Below are positions 26,028 to 37,500 of a stretch of 37,500 nt of DNA, one piece after another. How positions within the stretch are numbered: the first letter of the stretch is position 1; each line of letters opens with the position of its first letter. Both the position numbers and the translations under genes were made by a program. Location: assembly GCF_003491305.1 (NCBI RefSeq), contig NZ_CP022706.1, positions 2,501 through 40,000 of the forward strand. The letters run 5' to 3'. This stretch comes from Methanobacterium sp. BAmetb5. Lineage in GTDB: Archaea; Methanobacteriota; Methanobacteria; Methanobacteriales; Methanobacteriaceae. The notes under the pieces were generated by a model. It was not told the origin of the DNA, ran no database searches, and saw only the letters and a program-made list of their open reading frames with translations.

Positions 26028-26155
26028 TTTTCCCAACTCCCTTAAAATTCTTTTATATTATATTTTTATTTTCTATTTAATAATTTTACCCCTTTCTATC
26101 CCCTTCATCACCCACCTATCATGAATAAATGAGCAAATGGGGGACTCATTAACAA

Positions 26156-27688
26156 TCAACTGGGATTTTTCCTGGAAGGAATAAACAGGCTGGTAAAGAA
26201 CCCTAAAAGCAGGATCAATGATAATATGGTGAAGGTCTGTCTCATGGCAGAACTGATGGTTGTATCGATGATCCGGGGAGCGTAGGGAACCAGTTGTGGG
26301 GGTATTTGGGGGGTTCCAGTTTGCATTTTTTCCATGTAATTGAAGAGACCATCATGGATCTCACTCTTAGTGGTGTTATCTACCAGACCAGTGGATTCTA
26401 TCCCTGCAGTAAGGCCACTGAATACACTCAGTAAGAGTAAAACCCCGATAAGTGCGGTTCCCATGGAATAACCAAGATTTTTAAAACAGTTCAACAAACC
26501 AGATGCATCTGTTTCCTGATCTTTACCGGCAGCAGCCATGGTGAGGTTGGTTAACTGGGAAAGTAAAAATCCGATTCCCACCCCGAAAACCACAGTTCCG
26601 GGTATCAGATCCTGCATCTGGGTATTCACATTGAACACCCCACTCAGTATAAATGTCCCAGCTGCTGCTATCAAAAATCCAATCATCAAAACGTATTTAG
26701 AATCTATCCTGGATGATAACTTTGCACCCAGGAGGGAACAGATAAGAATAACCATGGAAGCCGGTAAAAGAGTTAACCCGGTGTCAAAGGCATTCAATTT
26801 AGTTACCTGCTGCAGAAATACCGGAATAATGAAGAGAAAACCAGCCAGGGGTATCTGCTGTATAACATTGTTCAAGGTCCCTAAACCAAACAAACGATCT
26901 TTGAGGAGAGTAATGTCAGATAATGGTTCTAAACCCTTGTTGATTCGTCTTCTCTGCCACCACAGGAATAAAATGAAGAGGATGGAACCTGATCCCACCA
27001 GGACCGCAACATATCCCCAGTATTCTGGACGGGTGAGGAAAAGGATGCCCAGAACTATTAATATCAATGAAATTACCGATAAAAACACTCCCACTATATC
27101 TAAATCTTTCCATTTAAGGGTTGGTTCTGATTCAGTTAAGTAGTGCCTGAAGATCAGTATACCGGCAACAAAAACCAGTTCGGAACCAAACACCAGCCTC
27201 CAACTGAGGTAGGTGGTGAAAATTCCTCCAACTATGGGTCCCACTGCAGCTCCCACCGCGGCAATACCGCCCCATATCCCAAAGGCGGTAACTTTATCTT
27301 TCCCTTCGTAACTGGATCCCACAATGGTGGTGGTGGCCGGCAGGATCATGGCCGCACCAACACCCTCCAGAATAGCCCATCCTAACAGGAGCATCCCCGC
27401 ATTGATGCTCAAGGTGGCGGTAATTGTACCGCAGGCATAGATGATAAGGCCCATTAAAAATGTTTTCCTACGCCCCAGAATATCCTGTATCTTACTACCT
27501 AACAGCATAAAAGAAGCAATTATAAGAGCGTATATAGCAATTATGCCCTGTATAATGGACACTGTGGTGTTCAACTCCACAACCAGGGTACTGATAGCCA
27601 CATTCATTGCTGATGAATCTAAAACAATGATAAAAATTGCCATACAGGCAATCAAAACTACTCCCCATTTATATGGACTACTGCTCAT
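26156..27688 (-). CDS. Second 14-TM DHA2 family MFS exporter
   Basis: A 510-residue transporter with 14 hydrophobic helices. The first helix has VLDSSAMNVAISTL, the DHA2 signature around an acidic residue. Motif A is GSKIQDILGRRKTF, and the helix 5 motif GAAVGPIVGGIFTTYLSWRLVF is clear. It is only distantly like the pump at 21093-22574, so this is not a recent duplication. Proton-driven export of drugs or metabolites is the family role. GGGGG lies five bases before the ATG at 27688. The gene is divergent from the CPBP protease gene, sharing a gap of about 145 bases, with no separate regulator gene beside it. Confidence 0.9.
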   Translation of the reverse strand: MSSSPYKWGVVLIACMAIFIIVLDSSAMNVAISTLVVELNTTVSIIQGIIAIYALIIASFMLLGSKIQDILGRRKTFLMGLIIYACGTITATLSINAGMLLLGWAILEGVGAAMILPATTTIVGSSYEGKDKVTAFGIWGGIAAVGAAVGPIVGGIFTTYLSWRLVFGSELVFVAGILIFRHYLTESEPTLKWKDLDIVGVFLSVISLILIVLGILFLTRPEYWGYVAVLVGSGSILFILFLWWQRRRINKGLEPLSDITLLKDRLFGLGTLNNVIQQIPLAGFLFIIPVFLQQVTKLNAFDTGLTLLPASMVILICSLLGAKLSSRIDSKYVLMIGFLIAAAGTFILSGVFNVNTQMQDLIPGTVVFGVGIGFLLSQLTNLTMAAAGKDQETDASGLLNCFKNLGYSMGTALIGVLLLLSVFSGLTAGIESTGLVDNTTKSEIHDGLFNYMEKMQTGTPQIPPQLVPYAPRIIDTTISSAMRQTFTILSLILLLGFFTSLFIPSRKNPS

Positions 27689-27833
27689 TAATAACCCCCT
27701 AAAAGTATCAACAAATCAAGCAGTTATCAAGTATTATGTCTACCATTATTAATATACATTTTAAGTGTGTTTGCACGGTGATATGGATAAGTTTAATAAA
27801 AATCAGAATCCAACTTCAAAGGGGGTTTGTAAC

Positions 27834-28712
27834 ATGGAACATTATTTAGATATGGCTCGTGATGGAAAGAATAATGTGTGGAGATATATTCTGGGAATAT
27901 TCATAATATTAACTGTCTTTTATGGTTACGGTATAATCGTACCCGAGTCGGTGGATACCTGGGGTCCCCTGGTGAACTATCTTATCCAGGATTTTTCGTA
28001 TATCCTTTACTTCCTGGCAGTGGTATTGGTAATAAAGATTATTCACAAAAGATCATTTAAATCTTTAATAACTCCTAAAAAATCATTGCACTGGAAATTA
28101 ATGGGGATAGGATTTACAATATACTTTGTTCTAATGTTCCTCTTTTCATTACTGCCCCAGTACCTGGCAGATCCTTCATCACTCTCATTGAACCCGAATC
28201 TCTGGGGATTTCTGATCTTCCTACCATTTCTACTGATTATAGTACCTATCCAGACCACCTCGGAGGAGCTTTTCTTCAGAGGATACCTGCTTCAGGCAAC
28301 AGGATTTTTAAGTAGGAATTTCATTCTTCTGGCTATTTTAAATGGGATACTCTTCATGTTGCCCCATCTTGCCAATCCGGAAGTTGCACAGGCCCCCTTA
28401 ACTGCCATCATAGACTGGGTAGTGTTTGGTTTTGTAATGGCCTACCTTACTCTTAAAAGTGGCACCCTTGAAATGGCAATAGCAGCCCATGCCTCAAACA
28501 ACTTATTCATAACCGTAATATCTAACTATCAGGGTTCAGTATTTAGCACACCTTCTCTTCTGGTAACCAGCACCAGCGAAGCTACCACTGCTGCAGATGG
28601 TGATCTGGTCTTCCTTTTAATATCCATCTTAACCACCATTCTTATACCGGTGTTGTACTACCTTTTAATGTTCAAGATACCTCAAATCAAGAAATACAGG
28701 GATATGAGTTGA
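27834..28712 (+). CDS. CPBP family intramembrane metalloprotease (Abi/Rce1-like)
   Basis: A 292-residue membrane protein with about eight helices and the CPBP catalytic motifs. Motif 1 is TTSEELFFRGYLLQ (Glu144, Glu145, Arg149), motif 2 LFMLPHLANPE (His178), and motif 3 AIAAHASNNL (His219, Asn223). Relatives include the Rce1-type CAAX proteases and bacteriocin-immunity proteins. The archaeal substrates are unknown. The frame is open to 27765, but GGGGG at 27821-27825 precedes the ATG at 27834, and the earlier lead is low-complexity. TATA-like sequence near 27746-27758 fits. It stands alone between the efflux pump and the PAS kinases. Confidence 0.88.
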   Translation: MEHYLDMARDGKNNVWRYILGIFIILTVFYGYGIIVPESVDTWGPLVNYLIQDFSYILYFLAVVLVIKIIHKRSFKSLITPKKSLHWKLMGIGFTIYFVLMFLFSLLPQYLADPSSLSLNPNLWGFLIFLPFLLIIVPIQTTSEELFFRGYLLQATGFLSRNFILLAILNGILFMLPHLANPEVAQAPLTAIIDWVVFGFVMAYLTLKSGTLEMAIAAHASNNLFITVISNYQGSVFSTPSLLVTSTSEATTAADGDLVFLLISILTTILIPVLYYLLMFKIPQIKKYRDMS

Positions 28713-28835
28713 TGAAATATTTGGATCTGGATGTAGGATCATAATCCACCCTATTTTCCAGCCACCCCCATTAATTGGTTATTAATTTTACCCAAATTTA
28801 GGCAAAATATAAGTTTTTTAACCAACAAAATATCA

Positions 28836-28847
28836 CTATATATAAAT
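28836..28847 (+). promoter_or_regulatory. Strong TATA box of the 7-PAS kinase gene
   Basis: CTATATATAAAT is the best TATA match in this gap. It would start transcription near 28870, giving a leader of about 70 bases with GGGAG eight bases before the ATG at 28938. Confidence 0.6.
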
Positions 28848-28937
28848 GAAATCGCATAGGGGATTTCGGGTTGTACTAACTCATTTAAGGAGAATGAACC
28901 TGTTTTATTCGTGGTGCGATTCTTAGGGAGTATAACC

Positions 28938-31900
28938 ATGGTAAAAAAGAGTGTTAACTCGGAAGATGTTATTGGTGCTTTTATTGATAGTTCTCCCATC
29001 CCTCAATTCATCATTAACCCCGATCACCGGATTATTTTTTGGAACCGGGCCCTGGAAAAATACACCGGTATCAATTCCAGTGAAGTGCTGGGGACAGATA
29101 AACACCGAGAAGTGTTGTACCATGCCCAAAAGCCGTTAATGGCCGATCTACTGGTAGATGGTGATCTGGAAGGGATCAAAAAATGGTATCAGGGATGTAA
29201 AAGGTCCAGTTATGTTGATAATGCCTTTGTAGCTGAGGAATTCTTTCCCCAAGTTGGTGAAAATGGAGTGTGGCTCTACTTCACCGCTGCCGAAATCAAG
29301 GACGAAGAAGGAAATGTCATTGGAGTTTTAGAAACATTAGAAGACATTTCACAGCGCAAAAATATGGAATTAAGTTTAAAAAATGCCAAAAAAGAGTGGG
29401 AAGTCACCTTTGACGCCTTACCTGATCTGATATCCCTCATTGACGTTGATCACAACATAATGAAAGTTAACCGGGCCATGGCCCAGGCCCTAAACCTGAA
29501 ACCAGAGGAACTGGTTGGTAAAAAATGTTATTCACTGGTCCATGATACTGATGAACCACCCTCCTACTGCCCCCATGAGAAGCTACTCCAGGATTGCCAG
29601 CAACATTGTAAGGAAGCCTTTGTGGATAGTTTCCAAGGAGATTATGAAATCACAGTTTCACCGATCATGGATGATGATCAGTTAAGGGGCAGTGTACACG
29701 TGGCCCACGATGTCACCCAGCGCCGGAAGATGGAATTAGCCCTAAAGGAAAGTGAAGAAAAATTCAGGGAAGTATTCAACAATGCCAATGACATAGTTAC
29801 CCTAAATATTATGCACGAAGAGGGACCGGGTAAATTCATGGAAGTAAACCAGGCGGGCCTGGACACACTGGGCTACACTCGGGAAGAGTTTTTAGAACTG
29901 TCTCCCCAGGACGTATTGTCCCCTGAAGATCAAAAAAATATTCCGGAAAAATTTAAAAAACTACTTGAAGAGGGTTATATCAATCTGGAGATGACCAACA
30001 TCACCCGGGAGGGTGAGAGGATACCGGTGGATGTGGCACTGCATATATTCCAGCTACAGGGACAGGATGTTGTTATTTCCGTAGCCCGTGATATTACTGA
30101 ACGCAGAAAAGCGGAAAATGCCCTGATTCAAAGTGAGAAAAAATACCGAACCCTCTTTGAAAACATGATGGAAGGATTTGCCTATTGTAAAATGTTATTT
30201 GATGATGAGGGGCAGCCTGTTGACTGGATATATATTGATGCTAATCCAGCGTTTTACGAAATCACTGGATTGGAAGATGTCGAAGGAAAAAAAGTTACAG
30301 AAGCCATTCCAGGAATTATAGAGGCACAACCCGAACTATTTGAATTGTATGGTAGGGTTACCCTGAGCGGGGAGCCCGAAACTATTGAAGTCTATTTCAA
30401 ACCTCTGGAAATCTGGTTGAACATATCGGCCTTCAACCCTGCCCCGGAACATTTTGTGGCAGTTTTTGAAAACATAACTGAACGTAAAATGGCAGAAATG
30501 GCCTTAAAGAAGAGTGAAGAGAAATTCAGAAATCTTTTCGAGACAATGGCCCAGGGGGTTATTTATCAGGATAAAAAAGGAATTATCACCTCGGCTAACC
30601 CTGCTGCTGAAGAAATACTGGGATTAACCCAGGATCAAATTAAGGGTAGAAGTTCTGAAGACCAAAGTTGGAAGGTCATTCATGAAGATGGCACTGATTT
30701 TCCAAGTGGCACTCACCCTGCAATGGTGGCTTTGAAAACCGGTAAAAGGGTTAAAAACGTAATTATGGGTATTTACAATCCAAATAAATCTGAATATGTA
30801 TGGTTAAATGTTAGTTCTACCCCGGAATTTGAAGCCGGTGAGAATGAACCTTCCAGTGTTTACAATACCTTTGAAGATATCACCATTCTCAAAAAAGTTG
30901 AGGAAGCCCTTCGTGAAAGAAATGCCCAGATAGAAGCAATTCTGTCCAATTTAAGTGATGGTATTCTCATAATGGATAAGAATGGTGAATTCTTCATGAT
31001 CAACGATGCAGCAGTTGAATTTCACCGATTTAAGAGTAAAAATGAATTTATGAATAAAATTTCAGATTACTACGACCTATTTGAATTATATTCCATTGAA
31101 GGAAAACCTCTTTCAACTGATGATTGGCCGGCAATCCGGGCAATGAGAGGGGAGACTATACATGAATCTGAATATATCCTTAGAAGAACTGATACCGATG
31201 AATCCTGGTTTGGAAGTTACACAGCTTCCCTGGTATACGATGATAAGGATGATCTGGAGTTTGTTGTTCTCATTTTAAGAGATATTACTGAACGTAAAAA
31301 GGCTGAGATCGCTTTAATGGAGAGTGAAGAACAGTACCGCCTTATTTCAGAGAACACCGGTGACGTGATCTGGTTAATGGATCTGGACTCCCAAAGATTT
31401 ACCTACATAAGTCCCTCAGTTTACAAGTTAAGGGGCTACACTGCAGAGGAGGTTTTAGATCAGTCTCTGGAGGATATTTTAACCCCTGAATCTTATCAGT
31501 ATCTCCTGGAAAGGTTACCCCAGAAAATCCAGGCCTACCGCTCGGGGGATGAATCTATGAAATTCCAGACCTTCCGGGTTGACCAGGTTTGTAAGGATGG
31601 CCGTACTGTTCCCACCGAGGTGGTGGCCAACATCCTCACCGATGAAACCGGAAATATTACTGGTCTACTGGCAGTGAGTAGAGATATCACCAAAAGAGTG
31701 GAAATGGAAGAGGAAATCCAGAGATCATTACAGGAAAAGGAGATGCTCCTTAAGGAGATCCACCACCGGGTCAAGAACAACCTGATGATCATTGCCAGCC
31801 TCCTGAACCTCCAGTCAAGGTACATAAAGGATAAAAAGGCCCTGAGCATTTTCAAGGAGAGTCAGAGCCGGGCCAACTCCATGGCCCTCATCCACGAAAA

Positions 31901-32348
31901 ACTGTACCGCTCCACAGACTTAAAAAGGATCAACTTCGGCGAATACATTAAAACACTCTCCACAGACCTTTTCCGTACGTATGTGGGTGATCCCAGCAGG
32001 GTGAGGCTGAACATCGATGTGGAAGATGTGATGCTGGACATCAACACCTCCATCCCCCTGGGCCTGATCCTCAATGAACTGGTATCAAATTCACTCAAAC
32101 ACGCCTTCCCTGATGAAAGGACCGGTGAAATAAATGTTGTTTTCACCTTAACTAATGATGAATACCAGTTAAAGGTTAGTGATACGGGAATTGGATTCCC
32201 TCCAGATCTGGACTACCGTAACACTGATTCACTGGGAATGCAACTGGTAACCAGTTTAACCAGTCAAATTGACGGGGAGCTGGAATTGGATACCACCAAG
32301 GGAACAGAATTCAGCATTAAATTTAAAGAGAAGGAATACGGGCAATAA
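28938..32348 (+). CDS. Seven-PAS HisKA_2 sensor histidine kinase
   Basis: A 1136-residue soluble kinase. Seven PAS domains fill about residues 12-935, most closed by [13 protein letters not shown] linkers. The second PAS carries a cysteine set, [20 protein letters not shown] with later Cys220 and Cys224 (Cys197 and Cys211 being the first two), a known PAS subtype that could bind a metal or haem or act as a redox switch. The transmitter (about 940-1136) has [30 protein letters not shown] and a final LGMQLV, so it should be active. The frame is open to 28911, but GGGAG fixes the ATG at 28938. The next gene encodes a short kinase with an almost identical transmitter. No response regulator lies nearby. 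Confidence 0.92.
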   Translation: MVKKSVNSEDVIGAFIDSSPIPQFIINPDHRIIFWNRALEKYTGINSSEVLGTDKHREVLYHAQKPLMADLLVDGDLEGIKKWYQGCKRSSYVDNAFVAEEFFPQVGENGVWLYFTAAEIKDEEGNVIGVLETLEDISQRKNMELSLKNAKKEWEVTFDALPDLISLIDVDHNIMKVNRAMAQALNLKPEELVGKKCYSLVHDTDEPPSYCPHEKLLQDCQQHCKEAFVDSFQGDYEITVSPIMDDDQLRGSVHVAHDVTQRRKMELALKESEEKFREVFNNANDIVTLNIMHEEGPGKFMEVNQAGLDTLGYTREEFLELSPQDVLSPEDQKNIPEKFKKLLEEGYINLEMTNITREGERIPVDVALHIFQLQGQDVVISVARDITERRKAENALIQSEKKYRTLFENMMEGFAYCKMLFDDEGQPVDWIYIDANPAFYEITGLEDVEGKKVTEAIPGIIEAQPELFELYGRVTLSGEPETIEVYFKPLEIWLNISAFNPAPEHFVAVFENITERKMAEMALKKSEEKFRNLFETMAQGVIYQDKKGIITSANPAAEEILGLTQDQIKGRSSEDQSWKVIHEDGTDFPSGTHPAMVALKTGKRVKNVIMGIYNPNKSEYVWLNVSSTPEFEAGENEPSSVYNTFEDITILKKVEEALRERNAQIEAILSNLSDGILIMDKNGEFFMINDAAVEFHRFKSKNEFMNKISDYYDLFELYSIEGKPLSTDDWPAIRAMRGETIHESEYILRRTDTDESWFGSYTASLVYDDKDDLEFVVLILRDITERKKAEIALMESEEQYRLISENTGDVIWLMDLDSQRFTYISPSVYKLRGYTAEEVLDQSLEDILTPESYQYLLERLPQKIQAYRSGDESMKFQTFRVDQVCKDGRTVPTEVVANILTDETGNITGLLAVSRDITKRVEMEEEIQRSLQEKEMLLKEIHHRVKNNLMIIASLLNLQSRYIKDKKALSIFKESQSRANSMALIHEKLYRSTDLKRINFGEYIKTLSTDLFRTYVGDPSRVRLNIDVEDVMLDINTSIPLGLILNELVSNSLKHAFPDERTGEINVVFTLTNDEYQLKVSDTGIGFPPDLDYRNTDSLGMQLVTSLTSQIDGELELDTTKGTEFSIKFKEKEYGQ

Positions 32349-32455
32349 ATCTTTATATTTACTATTCGACCCACTCTTGAATTTGCATCAATACGTAGAG
32401 ATTAGATATTTAGGATGGGGCATATCAAGGGGATATGTTAAATGGGGAGATAGGA

Positions 32456-33589
32456 ATGAGTACTGGGGAACAATCTAAAGAACAACTCTTAAATGAGCTG
32501 GAAGAGTTACAAAAACGGATTGATAGGCTCACCGAGGAAAAGCAGCGGCTAAAGGAAGATAATCAATATTTGATATCTTTGGCCGACAGTGAGGAGATAT
32601 TCCTCAAAATATTTAACAATGCCAATGATGCTATTTTCCTGCACAAACTCAGTGAAGAGGGAGTATCCGGAAATTTTATGGAAATAAACAGTGTGGCCAG
32701 TGAGATACTGGGTTACACCCGTGAAGAACTCCTGCAAATGGCCCCTCCGGATGTGGTAGATGGGGAATCCTTTCCCGGAACCGGTCACCAGGATGACTGG
32801 GATAAACAGAGTAAAATTACCTTTGAAACCTTTTTAATAGCCAAGGACGGTAGAAGGATACCAGTAGAAATTAACACTCATATCTTTACCTTTAACCATG
32901 AAAAACTTTCTTTATCTATTGCCCGTGACATAACCGAACGTAAGAAGATGGAAGATGAATTGAGAATTTCCCTGGAAGAAAAAGAAATGCTATTAAGGGA
33001 GATCCACCACCGGGTCAAGAACAACCTGATGATCATCTCCAGTCTCCTGAACCTACAGTCACGTTATATAAAAGATAAACAGGTTTTAGATGTTTTTAAG
33101 GATAGTCAAAACCGTGCCCGGTCCATGGCCCTTATCCATGACCGGTTGTACCAGTCCAGTCACCTGAAAAGAATCGATATTGGTGATTATGTTCAGACAC
33201 TGGCCGGAGACCTTTTCCGTACTTATGCTACTGATTCGGCCAGAATAAAACTAAATTTCGATATTGAAGAGGTAATGGTGGATATAAACACCATGATCCC
33301 TCTGGGACTCATTGTCAATGAACTACTATCCAATTCACTGAAACATGCCTTTCCCGGGGAGCGAGAAGGCCATATTGACATTGGTTTCCATTCCCAGGAT
33401 CATTCCTACCAGTTAACTGTCAGTGATAATGGGGTGGGATTCCCGGAGGATATTAATTATAAGGACACTAAATCTCTGGGATTGCGCCTGGTGAATATTT
33501 TAACGGACCAAATCGATGGAACCATAGAACTTAAACGGGAAGCGGGCACAAAATTCATTATTGAGTTTAAAGAAAAACAATACCGATAA
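32456..33589 (+). CDS. Single-PAS HisKA_2 histidine kinase, paralogue of the preceding gene
   Basis: A 377-residue soluble kinase. An N-terminal coiled coil (about 5-45, LLNELEELQKRIDRLTEEK) leads into one PAS domain (about 50-165). It most resembles the third PAS of the preceding protein (IFNNANDAIFLHKLSEEG against [18 protein letters not shown]). The transmitter has [30 protein letters not shown] and LGLRLV, all intact. At DNA level 39 bases in a row are identical with the preceding gene around the phosphoacceptor histidine (about 31755-31793 against 32999-33037). GGGGAG at 32444-32449 favours the ATG at 32456 over the one at 32435. The gap from the preceding gene is 107 bases. The pair probably form heterodimers or respond to related signals; that is inferred. 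Confidence 0.92.
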   Translation: MSTGEQSKEQLLNELEELQKRIDRLTEEKQRLKEDNQYLISLADSEEIFLKIFNNANDAIFLHKLSEEGVSGNFMEINSVASEILGYTREELLQMAPPDVVDGESFPGTGHQDDWDKQSKITFETFLIAKDGRRIPVEINTHIFTFNHEKLSLSIARDITERKKMEDELRISLEEKEMLLREIHHRVKNNLMIISSLLNLQSRYIKDKQVLDVFKDSQNRARSMALIHDRLYQSSHLKRIDIGDYVQTLAGDLFRTYATDSARIKLNFDIEEVMVDINTMIPLGLIVNELLSNSLKHAFPGEREGHIDIGFHSQDHSYQLTVSDNGVGFPEDINYKDTKSLGLRLVNILTDQIDGTIELKREAGTKFIIEFKEKQYR

Positions 33590-33652
33590 ATAAGGGGTTG
33601 TTTAATATAGTTCCCTTTCATTATCATTCCCGGGGATAATTATTGGGCAGCT

Positions 33653-33697
<45 letters not shown>

Positions 33698-33792
33698 CCT
33701 GAAATCAAATATTCCCCAATAGTTAAGGGGGTATAGAAACCATTCTGAATCGTAAACTTAGAATCATTAATAAATAAGACTGGGTGAAATTC

Positions 33793-35130
<1,338 letters not shown>

Positions 35131-35131
35131 A

Positions 35132-36286
<1,155 letters not shown>

Positions 36287-36461
36287 GAACGGTATTTCAT
36301 GAAGGGATAACACGGGTATTAAACAACAGTACCCGTAACTGGAATATTTTTTCAATATTTTTCATTTTTAATATTTTTCAAGTTTTTCAAAATATATCAC
36401 CACCATTAACTAGGAATGGATTGTGAAAGAGTTAGGAATGGATTTGAAGGGGAGTGTACTG

Positions 36462-37490
<1,029 letters not shown>

Positions 37491-37500
37491 CTGTATTTTA

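Larger units (their letters stand above)
25762..26155. other. Intergenic region holding the small membrane protein gene
   Basis: Between the antiporter (plus) and the second DHA2 pump (minus). The small gene fills 25872-26027. To its left, AAAATAGGTA recurs near 25794-25804 and 25816-25826 as short direct repeats. To its right, 26028-26155 is A+T-rich without visible signals apart from the ribosome binding site. Confidence 0.45.

Noticed and set aside
26538..27143. A 201-codon plus-strand frame inside the second DHA2 pump gene
   Set aside because: The pump on the opposite strand has all family motifs, and this frame has only basic low-information sequence.

Overview
The window looks like a chromosomal segment of a hydrogenotrophic methanogenic archaeon of the order Methanobacteriales, most likely Methanobacterium or a close relative. 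The reasons are GGTG/GGAGG-type ribosome binding sites with A/T-rich TATA boxes upstream, an ADP-forming acyl-CoA synthetase fused in one chain, archaeal RNA 3'-phosphate cyclase, the MJ0158-type PLP protein, an archaeal NYN-domain protein, and several very long PAS-rich HisKA_2 kinases of the kind common in this group. The genus is inferred; no rRNA or tRNA gene is present to confirm it.

Layout. 1-1.6 kb: the tail of a membrane-anchored protein, the beta part of a class I fumarase and a metal-dependent hydrolase. 1.7-4.0 kb: three tightly spaced genes of unknown function. 4.2 kb: a 2[4Fe-4S] ferredoxin. 4.5-13.2 kb: a membrane-bound PAS histidine kinase, the ADP-forming acetyl-CoA synthetase, and divergently a receiver-PAS6-kinase protein; the latter two share a 353-base intergenic region carrying repeated palindromic operator-like sites. 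13.3-15.2 kb: a VOC/glyoxalase protein and a DUF815 AAA+ ATPase.

15.2-19.8 kb is the accessory part of the window. It is strikingly A+T-rich in its two main genes and is bounded by a near-perfect 28-bp inverted repeat (15197-15224 and 19784-19811), with a third related copy at 18803-18836. It carries an unknown 723-residue protein with a phage-portal-like segment and a C-terminal TPR-like pair, a eukaryotic-type (Hanks) Ser/Thr kinase with a C-terminal zinc ribbon, a DUF3795 cysteine-rich protein and a small membrane protein. No transposase or integrase is visible. This is the best candidate in the window for an undescribed system, possibly a defence or stress module; that role is an inference.

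20.1-28.7 kb: dapB (lysine biosynthesis), then a TetR regulator / DUF169 protein / 14-TM DHA2 efflux pump group on the minus strand with a double TGAC-N5-GTCA operator, a cation/proton antiporter, a 51-residue membrane protein, a second DHA2 pump and a CPBP intramembrane protease. 28.9-33.6 kb: a 7-PAS and a 1-PAS histidine kinase in tandem whose transmitter domains are recent duplicates. 33.8-37.5 kb: a small unknown protein, a possible structured RNA or leader, a NYN-domain RNase-like protein overlapping or abutting a SelA-like PLP enzyme, and RNA 3'-terminal phosphate cyclase.

Main themes are sensing (four HisKA_2 kinases, none with a separate response regulator nearby), export/homeostasis (two DHA2 pumps, one antiporter), RNA metabolism at the right end, and one inverted-repeat-bounded A+T-rich insert.
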